A stretch of DNA of 64,000 bases from Mesostigma viride (GCA_009746045.1 RPFO01000448.1:3622373-3686372), one strand, 5' to 3'. Counted from the first letter of the stretch, positions 11,391 through 23,681 are shown. Notes: generated by a model not told the origin, from the letters alone. Numbers and translations are program-made.

Positions 11391-11395
11391 GAGAC
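11391..11395. repeat. Target duplication of element A, left
   Basis: GAGAC, repeated at 19900-19904. A paralogous unoccupied site at 58571-58637 has a single GAGAC copy, confirming the duplication. Confidence 0.95.
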
Positions 11396-11850
11396 AGTTG
11401 GATGGAGACTAGGGACGACGAACAACTGCGAAAGCTGAGAGCGAATGATGATTGTATTACAATAATACAATGAGAGAGCGATGAAAGCTGAGGGCTCAGA
11501 ATGGAACTGGGCAGACTCGGGTGCTGTGGCACTCCCCAGTGCTACGCCTATATGCCTATGGCGGTGCTACCTGCAGCACACGACCAGTGGACAAGTGTAC
11601 ACTGCAATGCCATGCGACCACGTCACTAGCATCCAGCTAAGACTCGGCCCGTCAGGCCCGGCTACACCGGACCTGGCGGGTCGAACTAGCACCTAGGAAC
11701 AGTCTGGCACTAACCGCACATCGGTCCACATGACACCTCAGTACCGTACACCCTGCCGTACTGTACTGAGGTGTCCCGCTCAGCCGCGGTAGGCAATACG
11801 CGGCGCGCAGGCCGGAAATCCGTGTGTCAGCCTAAGCATCTCATCTAACT
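11396..11850 (-). repeat. 3' LTR of element A
   Basis: 455 bp, identical to 19445-19899. In coding orientation it starts AGTTAG and ends CCAACT, not the usual TG...CA. Confidence 0.95.
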
Positions 11851-11870
11851 CCCATTATGTTTTCCTTTCA
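11851..11870 (-). promoter_or_regulatory. Polypurine tract candidate of A
   Basis: In coding orientation a purine-rich run GAAAGGAAAA, then CATAATGGG, directly abuts the 3' LTR. B and C have comparable purine runs ending in GG at the same position. This is the expected site of plus-strand priming. Confidence 0.6.
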
Positions 11871-11965
11871 GGTTGAAGGCTAGCGACTTCAAGCCTGACC
11901 CTGCCCAGCTAGGAGACTGACTCCAAGCTGACTGAGGTGCTGAGCAACTGACACCCATACTGCAA

Positions 11966-11985
11966 CATCTGGACTGAAAAAGATG
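11966..11985 (-). other. PBS-complement hairpin of A
   Basis: CATCT and AGATG form a 5-bp stem around a 10-nt loop GGACTGAAAA (plus-strand sequence). TGGACTGAAAA at 11970-11980 is identical, in plus-strand terms, to the reverse complement of the 11 bases that directly follow the 5' LTR (19444-19434). In the element RNA the loop can therefore pair with the primer-binding position. It lies about 120 nt upstream of the 3' LTR. Confidence 0.75.
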
Positions 11986-12199
11986 GGCCCCAGAACTCGT
12001 GCAATACTTGTGATGGCATCACGTTTAGCTCAACATGCCCGGGGAGTTCCTCCTCCTCGCGAGCTCACAAGGGAGATAGCTATGCCTGTCTGCCTATCCA
12101 GGGAGTGCACCACCAGCCAAGAGAGCCATTGTAAAAAAAAGCCAAGGTAACCGTTTAAGAGGTTCCATGTTGTTCCATCATCATCGCCCACTCAGAGAG

Positions 12200-12530
12200 A
12201 AAATACCCAGCCAGGCTGGGTCAACTGAGCTCAGGTTACCTGCAACCTGAGGAGTGACAGTGGACAGGTTTATTGCACCCTGCACTGTCCATGTTGTACC
12301 TGCACAACATGTGAGGACCAGCCACCCCTGCCCTGCACAGAGGGGGCTGAAGTCCGAGTGACAGGTGACAGGACTATGACATCCTGGACCTGGCCACATT
12401 GCACCTGCACAACGTGGGAGACCAGCCACCCCTGCCCTGCACATGGGTGACTGAAGTCCTGGTGACAGGTGACAGGAATATTTCATCCTGCACCTGTGCT
12501 GAGCACGTTGTACTAGACAACATGACAGCA
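12200..12530 (-). repeat. Tandem duplication in 3' region of A
   Basis: A unit of about 120 bp with CACCTGCACAAC, GACCAGCCACCCCTGCCC, CTGAAGTCC and GTGACAGGTGACAGGA is present twice, with a diverged third start. It lies between the end of RNase H and the 3' LTR of element A. Confidence 0.8.
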
Positions 12531-12916
12531 CCCATGCCTTACTGCCACTGAACAGTAAGGCCAGGTGGCCCAGGATATCCACAGTGAACTGGGGTCCTGG
12601 GTAACCACCTGTCAAGGGAGCTTTGACCCTCCACTTGAATGGGGGCACCTGAGCCACTGAGCTCAAGGCCATTCCACCAAGGCATACGCCCTAGGGAATA
12701 AAGGTGTGAGATACATCCCATGCCCACCTATGAAGGTGTGCATAACGAAATTCCATGGTGTTGAGAAAATCAAAACAGATTTTATTGGGCATAGGGCACG
12801 CAGATGTATGAAAAACAGACTCCAACCAACCCCCCTTGCTGGAAGCCACAACCTACCCCTTGGACCTGCCCAAGGGGTACTGGGTGACCTAGGCGGCCCT
12901 GGTGAACAGGACCCTG

Positions 12917-14386
12917 CTAGGCGTCCCCCCTATGGGGCAGGGTTGCCTGCTTGCCATAGGGGTTCATCAAGTGGTACAACAGCTGATATTGTTCAGCTGC
13001 CTGCTGAGGCACTTTAGTGAGTGCATCAGCAGCGTTGTGTTTGTCCTCCACGTGACGGGTGGACTCCCAGTAGGTGGACTCCTGTTTCAGGACCACCCAG
13101 TCAAGATCAGTGTGGACAGCATAGGGGTTAGCAAGGAAACTGAGGACTGACTGACTGTCAGTGAGCAAGTGTGCCACCACCCCAGCATTGCTGCCTGCTT
13201 GCATCTGCAACCAAACCAGCACATGATTCAAGTACCTGGCATGAAGCACTGCTGACACCACTGCCCTGCACTCAGCAGCATTGCTGCTGACAGCCTTGCG
13301 TCTATGCAACCGGCTGTACCATGAAATGAGAGACAAGGGTGCATCATCATTCTGCACAAAATACAAGCCTGACTCCCTTGCCTGCATCTTGGTAATCTGC
13401 CTGGACTCCATGGAACTATCCATCATAGCTTGGATGTGAATGGTTTTGTGGAGATCCAAGGAGTGCAAGATAAGGGGAGGGCCCTCCTGGAGAGTTTTGG
13501 TGATGGCTTTGTGACCTACTTGCATCAAGACATCATCATCAACTCTGCTAACCACAGCCAGGTGAGGTGCACACGTTGAGCACAACCACCCCAGCTTGCC
13601 TCTAATGGTAGGACAGGCTCCAGGTTTGATTTTTGTTTGCAAAACCTCCAAGCAGCTGTGCATGTAATCATTGGGAGAGTAGAGTGCACACACCCACTGG
13701 TTTTGATGCTGCTGGAGTTGTAACATTGTGCCACAAAATTTTATGGCAGTGGTGCCCAGCTCTACTTGCTTGCCAATCTCAAAATGCTGTGACACTTGTT
13801 GAATAAAATCATCCACAGCACGCCTTGGCCCAGCAATCAGCTGATCATCCCCATGCCACACAAAGGTGAGAATGCCATGAGGGTGTGGGACCACAAAGAA
13901 GCAAGGGTCTATGTCATCATATCTAGCCCCTAACTTTTCAAACACAGCCTGAGCTGACATCCTGAAAATGCGAGGAGCTGATTGCAGCCCTTCAACACCT
14001 ATGTTAGCTTTCAGGTACTGCTGAGGGATGTGTTTTGCCCAAACTCTGGGAGTGGAGACTACGTACACCTGACCATGCCACACTTGTTGTGCTATCTCAG
14101 GTGAGCCTTTCAGGAAAGCCCTTTTAATGTCTGTAGCCTTACAGATATAGTCATCCCCATCATTGAGATGACCCACAAAGACAGACAGCAAGATTTTTAG
14201 GGATGTTTGCTGAATGCCTGGCGTGTACAACTCTGCCTCTGTCAGATCAGTGGTGCCCTTGAACTCTGTCACACAAGGTCTAGCATGAAAGATGACTGAC
14301 CCATCTGCTGCTGGCTTATGTTTACACACAAACTTCAGGCGCAAGTGCTTGCACCCTGCAGGCTTTTTGTCAATAGGTGTGACAGG
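12917..14386 (-). CDS. RT and RNase H part of element A pol
   Basis: Copies element RNA into DNA and degrades the RNA strand inside the particle. The 475-residue frame starts at RLKFVCKHK, has RT motif A as DIKRAFLKG (about residue 70), the catalytic box WHGDD (about residue 162) where copia RTs have YVDD, and then RNase H with acidic residues in MMDSSM, AECRAV and LTDSQS and the tail HNAADALTK. It overlaps the upstream frame by 10 bp. Sense sequence continues upstream of the first Met to about 14386 in this frame, so a single frameshift near 14375-14395 separates it from the integrase-protease frame. Confidence 0.9.
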   Translation of the reverse strand, partial: PVTPIDKKPAGCKHLRLKFVCKHKPAADGSVIFHARPCVTEFKGTTDLTEAELYTPGIQQTSLKILLSVFVGHLNDGDDYICKATDIKRAFLKGSPEIAQQVWHGQVYVVSTPRVWAKHIPQQYLKANIGVEGLQSAPRIFRMSAQAVFEKLGARYDDIDPCFFVVPHPHGILTFVWHGDDQLIAGPRRAVDDFIQQVSQHFEIGKQVELGTTAIKFCGTMLQLQQHQNQWVCALYSPNDYMHSCLEVLQTKIKPGACPTIRGKLGWLCSTCAPHLAVVSRVDDDVLMQVGHKAITKTLQEGPPLILHSLDLHKTIHIQAMMDSSMESRQITKMQARESGLYFVQNDDAPLSLISWYSRLHRRKAVSSNAAECRAVVSAVLHARYLNHVLVWLQMQAGSNAGVVAHLLTDSQSVLSFLANPYAVHTDLDWVVLKQESTYWESTRHVEDKHNAADALTKVPQQAAEQYQLLYHLMNPYGKQATLPHRGDA

Positions 14387-16677
14387 GGAGTATGAGAAGG
14401 ACTAAGAGGATCTGGCACTACCCATTCTTCCCTGGCCTTGTTAAAGGCCTCCACCCATTTTAGGAATCCTATGTGTGTGCGACAGTCTTGCTCTATCTGT
14501 TCATAAGAAAGAGGAGACATTTTAGCCACATCATGCTTGCCCAATCCAAATGAGTTGGGATGAAGTTTTTGGTTGTGAACCAGGTCTGCCACACAGGGTT
14601 CTTGCCCTGGGGCATACTTGGGTGTAGCAAATTTTACAGAAGCAATGTTGGTGTTAAGAAGTTTTTCAAGAGAAATTTTGAAATGATTCAGATCAACACC
14701 ACCCATGTCCTGGATGGATAGTCTATCACTGGATATGAGGACACCAGGGTAACAGAGAAAAGGATCCCCCAACAAAGCATTCCCTTTATAACCTTCCAAT
14801 ACCTGAAAAGGAGTGGGGATACCGAGTATAGTCAACATGACCTGACCTAATACCTTGAGGGATGACTGCCCTGAGAAATCAGCCACATGGTGCCAGGGTG
14901 AAGGTTCCAAAGGCAAATGGGGCACAGCCAGGGCACTGATAATGCTGACCTGGGCTTGTGTGTCCACTGCAACCATAAATGGGCTATTGTCATTCTGCCC
15001 AACCTTCCCCACCTTAGCTGATCCTGCAGCAGTTTGAGCTTTGGCTCTATGAGCTGCTTGTAAAATGCGAACAGCGTCTGCTAGGCTGCGTTTGGAAGGT
15101 GCAGCTAGTGGCTGAGCTATGTTCACACTTGTAGAGGTGATAGGTTGCTGATCACCTGTTTTGCCAATGTGACCCTCTGCTGCAGGGGGCCAATCCTGCA
15201 GTGACTGCCTGCAATCATCAAGGGTGACCTGGGTGTCACAGTGGGTGTGGCTCTCACACTCACCAGTGGGTGTTCCAAACAACCACTCACTGGGCAACGC
15301 TGGGATGCCAGGCAACTGTACAGGGCTGTCGGCCAACAGCTCTTCCTCCTCTGCCACGTCTGACACAGTTGGAAAATACAATTTCATCCTGTGAGGTGAA
15401 CACCTGTGAATTTTTCCCGTGTCATTGTGTTTAACTAACACTGTCCTGCCAGTGGTGTTAAACTTTAGGATGGTGGCTGGCCCATGCCAGGTACCCACCT
15501 TGCCTAGTCCCGACTCCTTGTAGAATAGGACCTGATCCCCTTCTCTGAAGGTGGGACGTGGATGCTTTGCATCCTTGACAGCTAACCTGCTAGCTGTCTG
15601 TGCTCGCTGTGCGTTGTAGAGGGCTAGTACCTCAGGTGGATAAATGCCTGCATGCAATCCATCTGGTGTAATGACCACCCCTTGTGGGGTTTTCATGAGT
15701 GGCCTCCTGTTGAGGACTTGGCACAACCTGGTGGACCACAGAGCTCTGTCAGCATAGGACCCACTGTCAGCCAGCAGATTGCCATCTTCTTTGGCTACAA
15801 GGGTTTTAATGGACCTGATGGCCCTTTCAATAATGCCTTGCCTCTCATGATCTTCTAGCCCAGCCAGATCAATAGCCTCACACCCTGGTTCATTGGCAAG
15901 ACATGTGAACTGCTGATCCAGTAACAATGCCTCCACAGGGTAGTACCTGGCCTGAGCAATCAAGAGAGCCCTGAGCAACTGTGTCTTGTCCATTCCAGGT
16001 AATGGTTCAATGGTTGTGTACCTTGACCATGCATCTTTAAGTGCCAAGTAAGATTGTCCTTTGATATGAAAGACATCTCCTACCACCCTGCCCTTGCTCT
16101 TAGGTGGGGTAGCTACATGCCACTTAGGGGGTTTGGGTGCATTGAACTGACAATGCTGGCAGTGGGATCTGACCACCTGGCATGCACGTCTGAGTGCTGC
16201 CCCCCCTATTGCTGCTGCCACCACCTCTGCACTCACTTCATGCCCATAAAGGAAATGCAACTGCAAAGCAAGCTCCTGAAAACTGATCTGAGCATCCTCT
16301 GCTGGGGACACTCTGCACACCTTGGGAACCATAGATGTGAAGGTTGGTTTAGAGACATAATCTTCTGAAACCAGCTGTAGCACCTTTCCAGAACTGCTCA
16401 CTGCTCTGACAGTGGGGCATGCAGAAGAAGAAGGTGAAGCAGGCACACTCAAGCCAGCATGAGAGGGAGACTCACACTTCTTGCCGTAAGGAGGCCGCTT
16501 GCAGTCCTTGGGGTCACCGTGGGGCGGCCCGTGGCACTTGTGGCACAGGACGTCCAAATGCCCCAGCTCGTCCACGTTCTTGCGGCAGGTGGGCCGCAGG
16601 TGGTACTTCATGCCACAGCGGGTGCACCGCTGAGAAGACTTGTCCTCCTTGTCCTGCTTCTTGTTGTTGTTGTTGTT

Positions 16678-16725
<48 letters not shown>

Positions 16726-17415
16726 ACTGTTGTTGTTGTTGTTGCTGGAGCTGCCCCCCTTGGAGGGAGACTGCCCCTTACCCTTGCCCTTGCCCCAGCC
16801 CCTGCCCTTGCCCTTGCCCTTGCCCTTGCCCTTGCCCTTGCCCTTAAACATTTGTCCCAGCAGGGACTTGACTTCTGCCATAGTGACAGGTCTCTTGCTC
16901 CTGTCTTCCCTCTCCCTATCCTCCTCCTCCCTCTCTTCCCCCCTGACCCTCTTTACAGAGGTGCCCATGGCCCCCTGGCTAAGGGGAGCCAAGGCCAGCT
17001 TGATATAATCCAATGCCTCCTTCATGTCCTCCCAGTACTTTGCCATTCCTGTTGCAAGCATAGCGTAGGTGTTTTTGTCAAGTTTGAGTTTCTCAAGGAA
17101 GGAACGCAGCAAGAACTTGTGATCTAGCTGCTGGACATCAGGACGTGCTTTGATGGCTAGCTCATATTTCTTTGTCTCAGCCACATAGTCCACTGATGTG
17201 ACCCTGTATTCCTCTACCCACCTGAATGCCCCATAGATGTCCACAGATGAGGGGGTGGAGAGGAGGTCAGTTAGCTCCTTCATGAAAGCCTCCCAAACTG
17301 CCCTAGCCTGCGTGTCCTGCCACTTGGGATACCTACGCTGGAAGACAAGAATGAGATTCTGAATCTGAGAAGAGGACTGATGGTAAAATCCCCCTGCATG
17401 AGAGATCCAAACCAA
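14335..17415 (-). CDS. Gag-zinc knuckle-integrase-protease part of element A
   Basis: A 1026-residue frame. Residues 1-180: Gag core, helical. About 190-250: basic GK repeats and a polyasparagine tract, nucleic-acid binding. About 260-310: two zinc knuckles, CTRCGMKYHLRPTC (CX2CX4HX4C) and a CX2CX4HX5C variant. About 385-690: integrase with LHFLYGH and CQHC zinc ligands and D, D, E residues in GDVFHIKG, LLLDQQF and IIERAIR (29 residues between the last two). About 815-910: retropepsin-like domain with VDTQAQ in place of DTGA and the second motif ALLGDPFL. The protease thus lies after integrase. The frame shifts before RT. Confidence 0.9.
16655..16750 (-). repeat. Polyasparagine trinucleotide tract in A gag
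   Basis: GTT repeats on the plus strand encode about 30 Asn on the coding strand, next to a CCCTTG repeat (16780-16850) that encodes Gly-Lys pairs. Confidence 0.9.
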
Positions 17416-19399
17416 TTCTTGACATTCAGTTCCTCCCTAGCCAGCTGCAGAGAGAGAAGTGCATGATTCCCCTGCTCCCTAGTATACCCCTCAGGCAGCC
17501 CCCTGACATTAATCCTATCCACAGGACGGTTTTCATTGTAAGTGGGCAACCTAGAGGGGGATGCAGGGGGAGAGGGAGAAGATGGTGTTGCTGCTGCAGC
17601 ATTCACAGGAGAGACCTGCTGAGAGGGAAGTGCTACTTGAGTGAGCTGAGCAGGATGGGCAAACATGGGCTGTGTAGGAGGGTTAGACAACATAGGGGTG
17701 GGCTGGTGGGGGTGTGAGTGTGTGTCACTTCCCGCCTCCTGCTGCGGGCCTCCTCCCAATCATGGAAGGTGGGAGAGAGGGACACTTCATCGTCAGTAGG
17801 GTTAGTAAGATTGTGATGCAACCAGGTAGGCAGAGTTAGCCACCTACCCGCCCCTCTCAGGATGGCGTTGTGTAGGAGCTCCAGCAAACGCACCAGACGC
17901 ACCCTGCTGCCCTGCACCCTCCTCCCTGAGAGGAGAGCCTGCAGGGCAGGCAGCAGGTCGTCGCACACCCTGCGTGTGCCCTCTTGGAGGTTGGGCAGGC
18001 CCAGGATGTGCGTGATGATTGCACACACCAGGCTGCCCGCCTCCGCGACGTGCATCTGCTGGCTCCTGTCGGCCAGCCCACGGAAGGAGGCTGTGGCTGT
18101 CTGTATGGCACGCCACACGGCCTCATCACCAGGGTGATGAAGTCGCGACCTTGCAGGTCGCCCTCCAGCAGTGCTGGTTGCTGCCCAGCTGCGGTGGGAC
18201 CCTGGGGCCCCTCCGGCCCTGCCAGGGACTTGTCCTTGTGCGACTAGAGGGGGCCTGCCCCCCAGAGCCGCTGGAGGTGCCCGTGACACCCTCCATGGGG
18301 GCTGCATCCCCCGCCAGCGCCGGAGGCGCCGGCGTCGCTGCCGGGGTCCCTGCGACCCCGGGCGCTTGTGTCGCCGCCGGGGTCCCTGCGACCCCGGTGG
18401 CCTCCTCAGCCACCTGGCCCCCCACGCGGGGCGGGGGAGCCTGCGGCTGAGGTTGGACCCTCTGACCTGCCAGAGGGTCCTGGGTGGCTTCACCACCCAT
18501 GGGCGTGTTGGGGGCGTCTGCCGCCCCGCGCCCCGTCGCAGGCGGCATCGCAGCCGCCTCACGCCTATCCGGGCCCCAGCCAACTGGCGTGACTTGGGGC
18601 CACGCTGGCAACGGAGTCAGCGCGATCTCTGGTCTGGAGACCACGCGCAGCGCCTCTCTCTGGCGCTGCCTGGACGCCCACTGATCAACAGTGCCGGGGT
18701 TGTGCCGCGGCCGATTGGCGAAACAGTACAGCCAAACCGCCACCTGAACCAGTGGGAGCTGCATCCTAAGACGCCCCTCGATCAGCGAGTGCACCCGATG
18801 AACCTCTATCGCGTGTATCTGCTCATCTGGAAGCAACTGAAAACGATCGAGCAAGATCCGGCCGTTCACCGCAATGAACGCCGGGATGTCGTCCTCCCCA
18901 AGGGGGAGAAAATGGGGTGGGCGCCCGAACATGACCGGGGGCGGAACATGTTCCCCATACCGGTCAATGTCCATGGTGGCCATCTGTCGGCCCACGGAAA
19001 GGTTGCCAGACGTCGCAGGTGTCTGCGACGAAAGCTCAAGCGAAGGCCGAGGCCTCGCAGGCGGCACCTCGCCATCCTCCTCGGAGGAATCACTCCGCTC
19101 ACGACCCCCGTCACCTGCGACGGGGGAACGTCGTGCCCGGGGGACCTGCCCCCCAGGTGCCATGGCGGACAAACCGCCAGTGGCAAACGGCCGCCCGCTC
19201 GCCATCCCCCGGGCGCCGGGCCCCACCTGCGGGCCCCGACGCCTGGGTTGGTCAGCGACCACCGTGCGGAAGGGACGTTGGGCGTCACCCTCGCATCGGT
19301 GGTGGAGGGCGTGCCCTCCGGCGAAAGGCGGGGTGAGGTGCGCCTGGCAGGCGCCTTCCCCTTGTTGTTGTTGCCGTTGTTGCCGTTGTTGGAAGCCAT
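17390..19399 (-). pseudogene. N-terminal Gag extension of element A, frameshifted
   Basis: The likely start is ATG at 19399 (MASNNGNNGNNNKGKAP), 46 bp after the 5' LTR. Protein-like sequence then runs through four frames: basic/proline-rich start, an acidic patch (SDSSEEDGEVP), a folded-looking block (FIAVNGRILLDRFQLLPDEQ...), alanine/proline repeats, a helical block (GDEAVWRAIQTATASFRGLADRS..., about 18130-17780), then NVRGLPEGYTREQ leading into the main Gag frame near 17390, where a GGGG run may carry an indel. Elements B and C lack so long an extension. Whether it is Gag, a captured gene, or needs recoding is open. Confidence 0.55.
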
Positions 19400-19430
19400 A
19401 TCTTTTTTTTTTTGCTTAAAAAAAATATCG

Positions 19431-19444
19431 AACTTTTCAGTCCA
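19431..19444 (-). promoter_or_regulatory. Primer-binding position of A
   Basis: In coding orientation TGGACTGAAAAGTT follows the 5' LTR directly. It begins TGG as expected for a tRNA CCA end, but the rest does not fit a tRNA acceptor/T-arm that I can recognise. Its first 11 nt are complementary to the hairpin loop at 11966-11985. Confidence 0.65.
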
Positions 19445-19899
19445 AGTTGGATGGAGACTAGGGACGACGAACAACTGCGAAAGCTGAGAGCGAATGATGA
19501 TTGTATTACAATAATACAATGAGAGAGCGATGAAAGCTGAGGGCTCAGAATGGAACTGGGCAGACTCGGGTGCTGTGGCACTCCCCAGTGCTACGCCTAT
19601 ATGCCTATGGCGGTGCTACCTGCAGCACACGACCAGTGGACAAGTGTACACTGCAATGCCATGCGACCACGTCACTAGCATCCAGCTAAGACTCGGCCCG
19701 TCAGGCCCGGCTACACCGGACCTGGCGGGTCGAACTAGCACCTAGGAACAGTCTGGCACTAACCGCACATCGGTCCACATGACACCTCAGTACCGTACAC
19801 CCTGCCGTACTGTACTGAGGTGTCCCGCTCAGCCGCGGTAGGCAATACGCGGCGCGCAGGCCGGAAATCCGTGTGTCAGCCTAAGCATCTCATCTAACT
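19445..19899 (-). repeat. 5' LTR of element A
   Basis: 455 bp, identical to the 3' LTR. It should carry the promoter, but no clear TATA box is visible on the minus strand. Confidence 0.95.
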
Positions 19900-19904
19900 G
19901 AGAC
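19900..19904. repeat. Target duplication of element A, right
   Basis: GAGAC, as at 11391-11395. The flank that follows (AACCAGCGCAGGCCAGAAAT...) is also found at the empty site near 58.6 kb. Confidence 0.95.
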
Positions 19905-20560
19905 AACCAGCGCAGGCCAGAAATCGGGAGAATCCGGACCATGGTAGCTCGAGCCTGCCGTTATCTATATGTATGATTGCCATATGTTTTAAATTCAGCA
20001 TGGTTGCTGAATTCCTCGTCCCATGAATCTGCTGCATTGAAAACATGGCTGTGTTTTTTGGCATTCTACACGCACTGCCAACAATCCACCCTGGCATGCA
20101 GCGCCCCGGCAACCCATGGTAGTTATCCGAAATGCGACTACGAGTCCTTGCTCCAGGTGCGTTGGCGCTTCACCGGTGTGCCGCTTTTCTGCTCCACAAA
20201 CATATACGAAAATCAGGGAAATACAAGGGATGAAAATCATACAGTTCATACATTAGAAAGCAAGCAGTAGCAGCAACAGCCGTATAACTTTAAAAATCAA
20301 GAGATGTTCCAATGATACGTTATGAATGGGTGACATGGCTGTGAACAGCCTATGCAAAAATTCATGATATGCATGCAAAATACACGGCATGGGCAAACAT
20401 ATCTTGAGCTCCTTACTCGTCAATGATTCCCACTTTGTTGGCATCCCGAGCTTCTGCACCACAAAAACATCACATCCAGAAGGCTAGCATGAAGAAACGA
20501 GGAGCTAACCTATGTACCTGTGCACAAAACCCCTACCTTGCTTCCTTGACAATTCCTTGC
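19905..20560. other. No gene recognised
   Basis: The first 46 bp match the empty-site paralogue at 58571-58621. The rest is unique AT-rich sequence with short frames only. Confidence 0.5.
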
Positions 20561-20590
20561 AGGGTGGTTTTACCGGATTAGGATACATTT
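20561..20590 (+). repeat. 30-bp inverted repeat, left
   Basis: Starts AGGGTGGTTTTACCGG and ends GGATACATTT; exact complement of 37629-37658. Confidence 0.9.
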
Positions 20591-21330
20591 TTTTGTCTAG
20601 GATACATTTGATGCACTGTGCAGTTTTCAGATGTGTTTGTGGGGGTTGATTGCGCCTAGCATGCATTTTATTGAAGCAATGAGTTTCCCAAGATATACAT
20701 TATATAAACTAAGACAATTGACCCATTAACGCAATGAGACAACATCAATGAGACAACATATGCCCATTGAAGGCTGCCCGCAACTTTATTCCAAGCTCAT
20801 TATTATATGATTCCAAGACCATAACTCTTCCAAGACCGTACATCTTCAAGATATAGCACTACAGACACCCACGCGGCTTCCGCGGTCATCACGCTCCTCC
20901 TCCAAGACAACTCAACCTTACAGGACGTTGGGCCATCATACGTCCGGAATAATTGTGTCACTTATTACATAACCAAACTTTTTGAGGGATCGCCATGGTT
21001 GCATGGTTTCAACACATGCGCCCTGCACTCATGTGCATCAAAGGTGTTGCGTAGTGCCAACTCAGTGTCAAAGAACTGATTCAATAATATTTCCCGTATG
21101 GCCATGAAGGCCCACATGAGTTAAACATGGCCGAGATCGAGTGATTGCATCATCCTTCTTGGCGACATCGGTCTTGACGACGTCGATGGGGAAGACGGCA
21201 GCACCTGCATGTGAACAAAAGAATCCATGAACTGTGGCATCCAAAGGCAACAACATATTAGCATCCCATTGAACACGCAGCCACGCTGACCCGGCCATCC
21301 AGCCGCCTACGCAGCCACAGAGCCAGCCAG
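20591..21330. other. No gene recognised
   Basis: AT-rich spacer with repeated AGACAACAT and CCAAGAC words around 20730-20900. No protein-like frame. Confidence 0.5.
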
Positions 21331-22918
21331 CCACGCAGTGACGCACCCCCCCAGCCACACATCCACGCATCCACGCACCCGGCACCCCCCCCCCCCAGCC
21401 AGCCACGCAGCCACGCAGCCACGCAGCCACGCAGCCACGCAGCAGCGCAGCCACGCAGCCACACAGCCACGCACCCTCCTTTCCAGCCAAGCAGCCACGC
21501 AGCCACGCAGCCACGCAGCCACGCAGCCACGCAGCCACGCAGCCACGCAGCAGCGCAGCCACGCAGCCACACAGCCACGCACCCTCCTTTCCAGCCACGC
21601 AGCCACGCAGCCACGCAGCCACGCAGCCACGCAGCCACGCAGCCACGCAGCAGCGCAGCTACGCAGCCACACAGCCACGCACCCTCCTTTCCAGCCAAGC
21701 AGCCACGCAGCCACGCAGCCACGCAGCCACGCAGCCACGCAGCAGCGCAGCCACGCAGCCACACAGCCACGCACCCTCCTTTCCAGCCACGCAGCCACGC
21801 AGCCACGCAGCCACGCAGCAGCGCAGCCACGCAGCCACACAGCCACGCAGCCACGCAGCCACGCAGCACCGCAGCCACGCAGCCACGCAGCCACGCAGCC
21901 ACGCAGCAGCGCAGCCACGCAGCCACACAGCCACGCACCCTCCTTTCCAGCCAAGCAGCCACGCAGCCACGCAGCCACGCAGCCACGCAGCAGCGCAGCC
22001 ACGCAGCCACACAGCCACGCACCCTCCTTTCCACTGAGCCAAGCAGCCACGCAGCCACGCAGCCACGCAGCCACGCAGCAGCGCAGCCACGCAGCCACAC
22101 AGCCACGTACGCAGCCACGCAGCCACGCAGCAGCGCAGCCACGCAGCCACGCAGCCACGCAGCAGCGCAGCCACGCAGCCACACAGCCACGCACCCTCCT
22201 TTCCAGCCACGCAGCCACGCAGCAGCGCAGCCACGCAGCCACACAGCCACGCACCCTCCTTTCCAGCCAAGCAGCCACGCAGCCACGCAGCCACGCAGCA
22301 GCGCAGCGCAGCCACGCAGCCACACAGCCACGCACCCTCCTTTCCAGCCAAGCAGCCACGCAGCCACGCAGCAGCGCAGCCACGCAGCCACGCAGCAGCG
22401 CAGCCACGCAGCCACGCAGCAGCGCAGCCACGCAGCCACGCAGCAGCGCAGCCACGCAGCCACACAGCCACGCACCCTCCTTTCCAGCCAAGCAGCCACG
22501 CAGCCACGCAGCCACGCAGCCACACAGCCACGCACCCTCCTTTCCAGCCAAGCAGCCACGCCGCCACGCAGCCACGCAGCCACGCAGCAGCGCAGCCACG
22601 CAGCCACACAGCCACACACCCTCCTTTCTGGACAGCCAAGCAGCCACGCAGCCACGCAGCCACGCAGCAGCGCAGCCACGCAGCCACACAGCCACGCAGC
22701 CACGCAGCCAAGCAGCCACGCAGCCACGCAGCAGCGCAGCCACGCAGCCACGCAGCAGCGCAGCCACGCAGCCACTACAGCCACGCACCCTCCTTTCCAG
22801 CCAAGCAGCCATGCACGCAGCCACGCAGCAGCGCAGCCACGCAGCCACGCAGCAGCGCAGCCACGCAGCCACACAGCCACGCACCCTCCTTTCCAGCCAA
22901 GCAGCCACGCAGTCACAC
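21330..22918. repeat. CAGCCACG minisatellite with higher-order units
   Basis: An 8-bp unit CAGCCACG is repeated for 1.6 kb and is organised into longer units that each contain CAGCAGCG, CACACAGCCACG and the spacer CACCCTCCTTTCCAGCCA. The period is about 100-160 bp with at least twelve copies. All frames on both strands stay open, giving long Ala/Trp/Arg/Cys or His/Ala/Thr frames that are not genes. Confidence 0.95.
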
Positions 22919-22976
22919 AGTCAAACCCCCCCTACACCCCCCCCCCCACACACACACCCACCCCACCCACTCAACA

Positions 22977-23681
<705 letters not shown>

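Larger units (their letters stand above)
11396..19899 (-). mobile_element. LTR retrotransposon A (complete, 8.5 kb)
   Basis: Two identical 455-bp LTRs, AGTT...AACT, flanked by a 5-bp duplication GAGAC, enclose a minus-strand gag-pol. In coding order: 5' LTR (19899-19445), primer-binding position, gag with polyasparagine and zinc knuckles, integrase, retropepsin-like domain, RT, RNase H, PBS-complement hairpin, purine tract, 3' LTR. Identical LTRs imply a recent insertion, yet the reading frame changes five times; several changes lie at homopolymers, so sequencing or assembly indels are possible. It belongs to the same lineage as elements B and C. Confidence 0.95.

Noticed and set aside
19431-19444. 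Ordinary tRNA primer-binding site
   Set aside because: Only A starts with TGG; B (TGT) and C (CAA) do not, and none matches a tRNA 3' end that I can recognise. An internal tRNA half, as in Drosophila copia, is not excluded.
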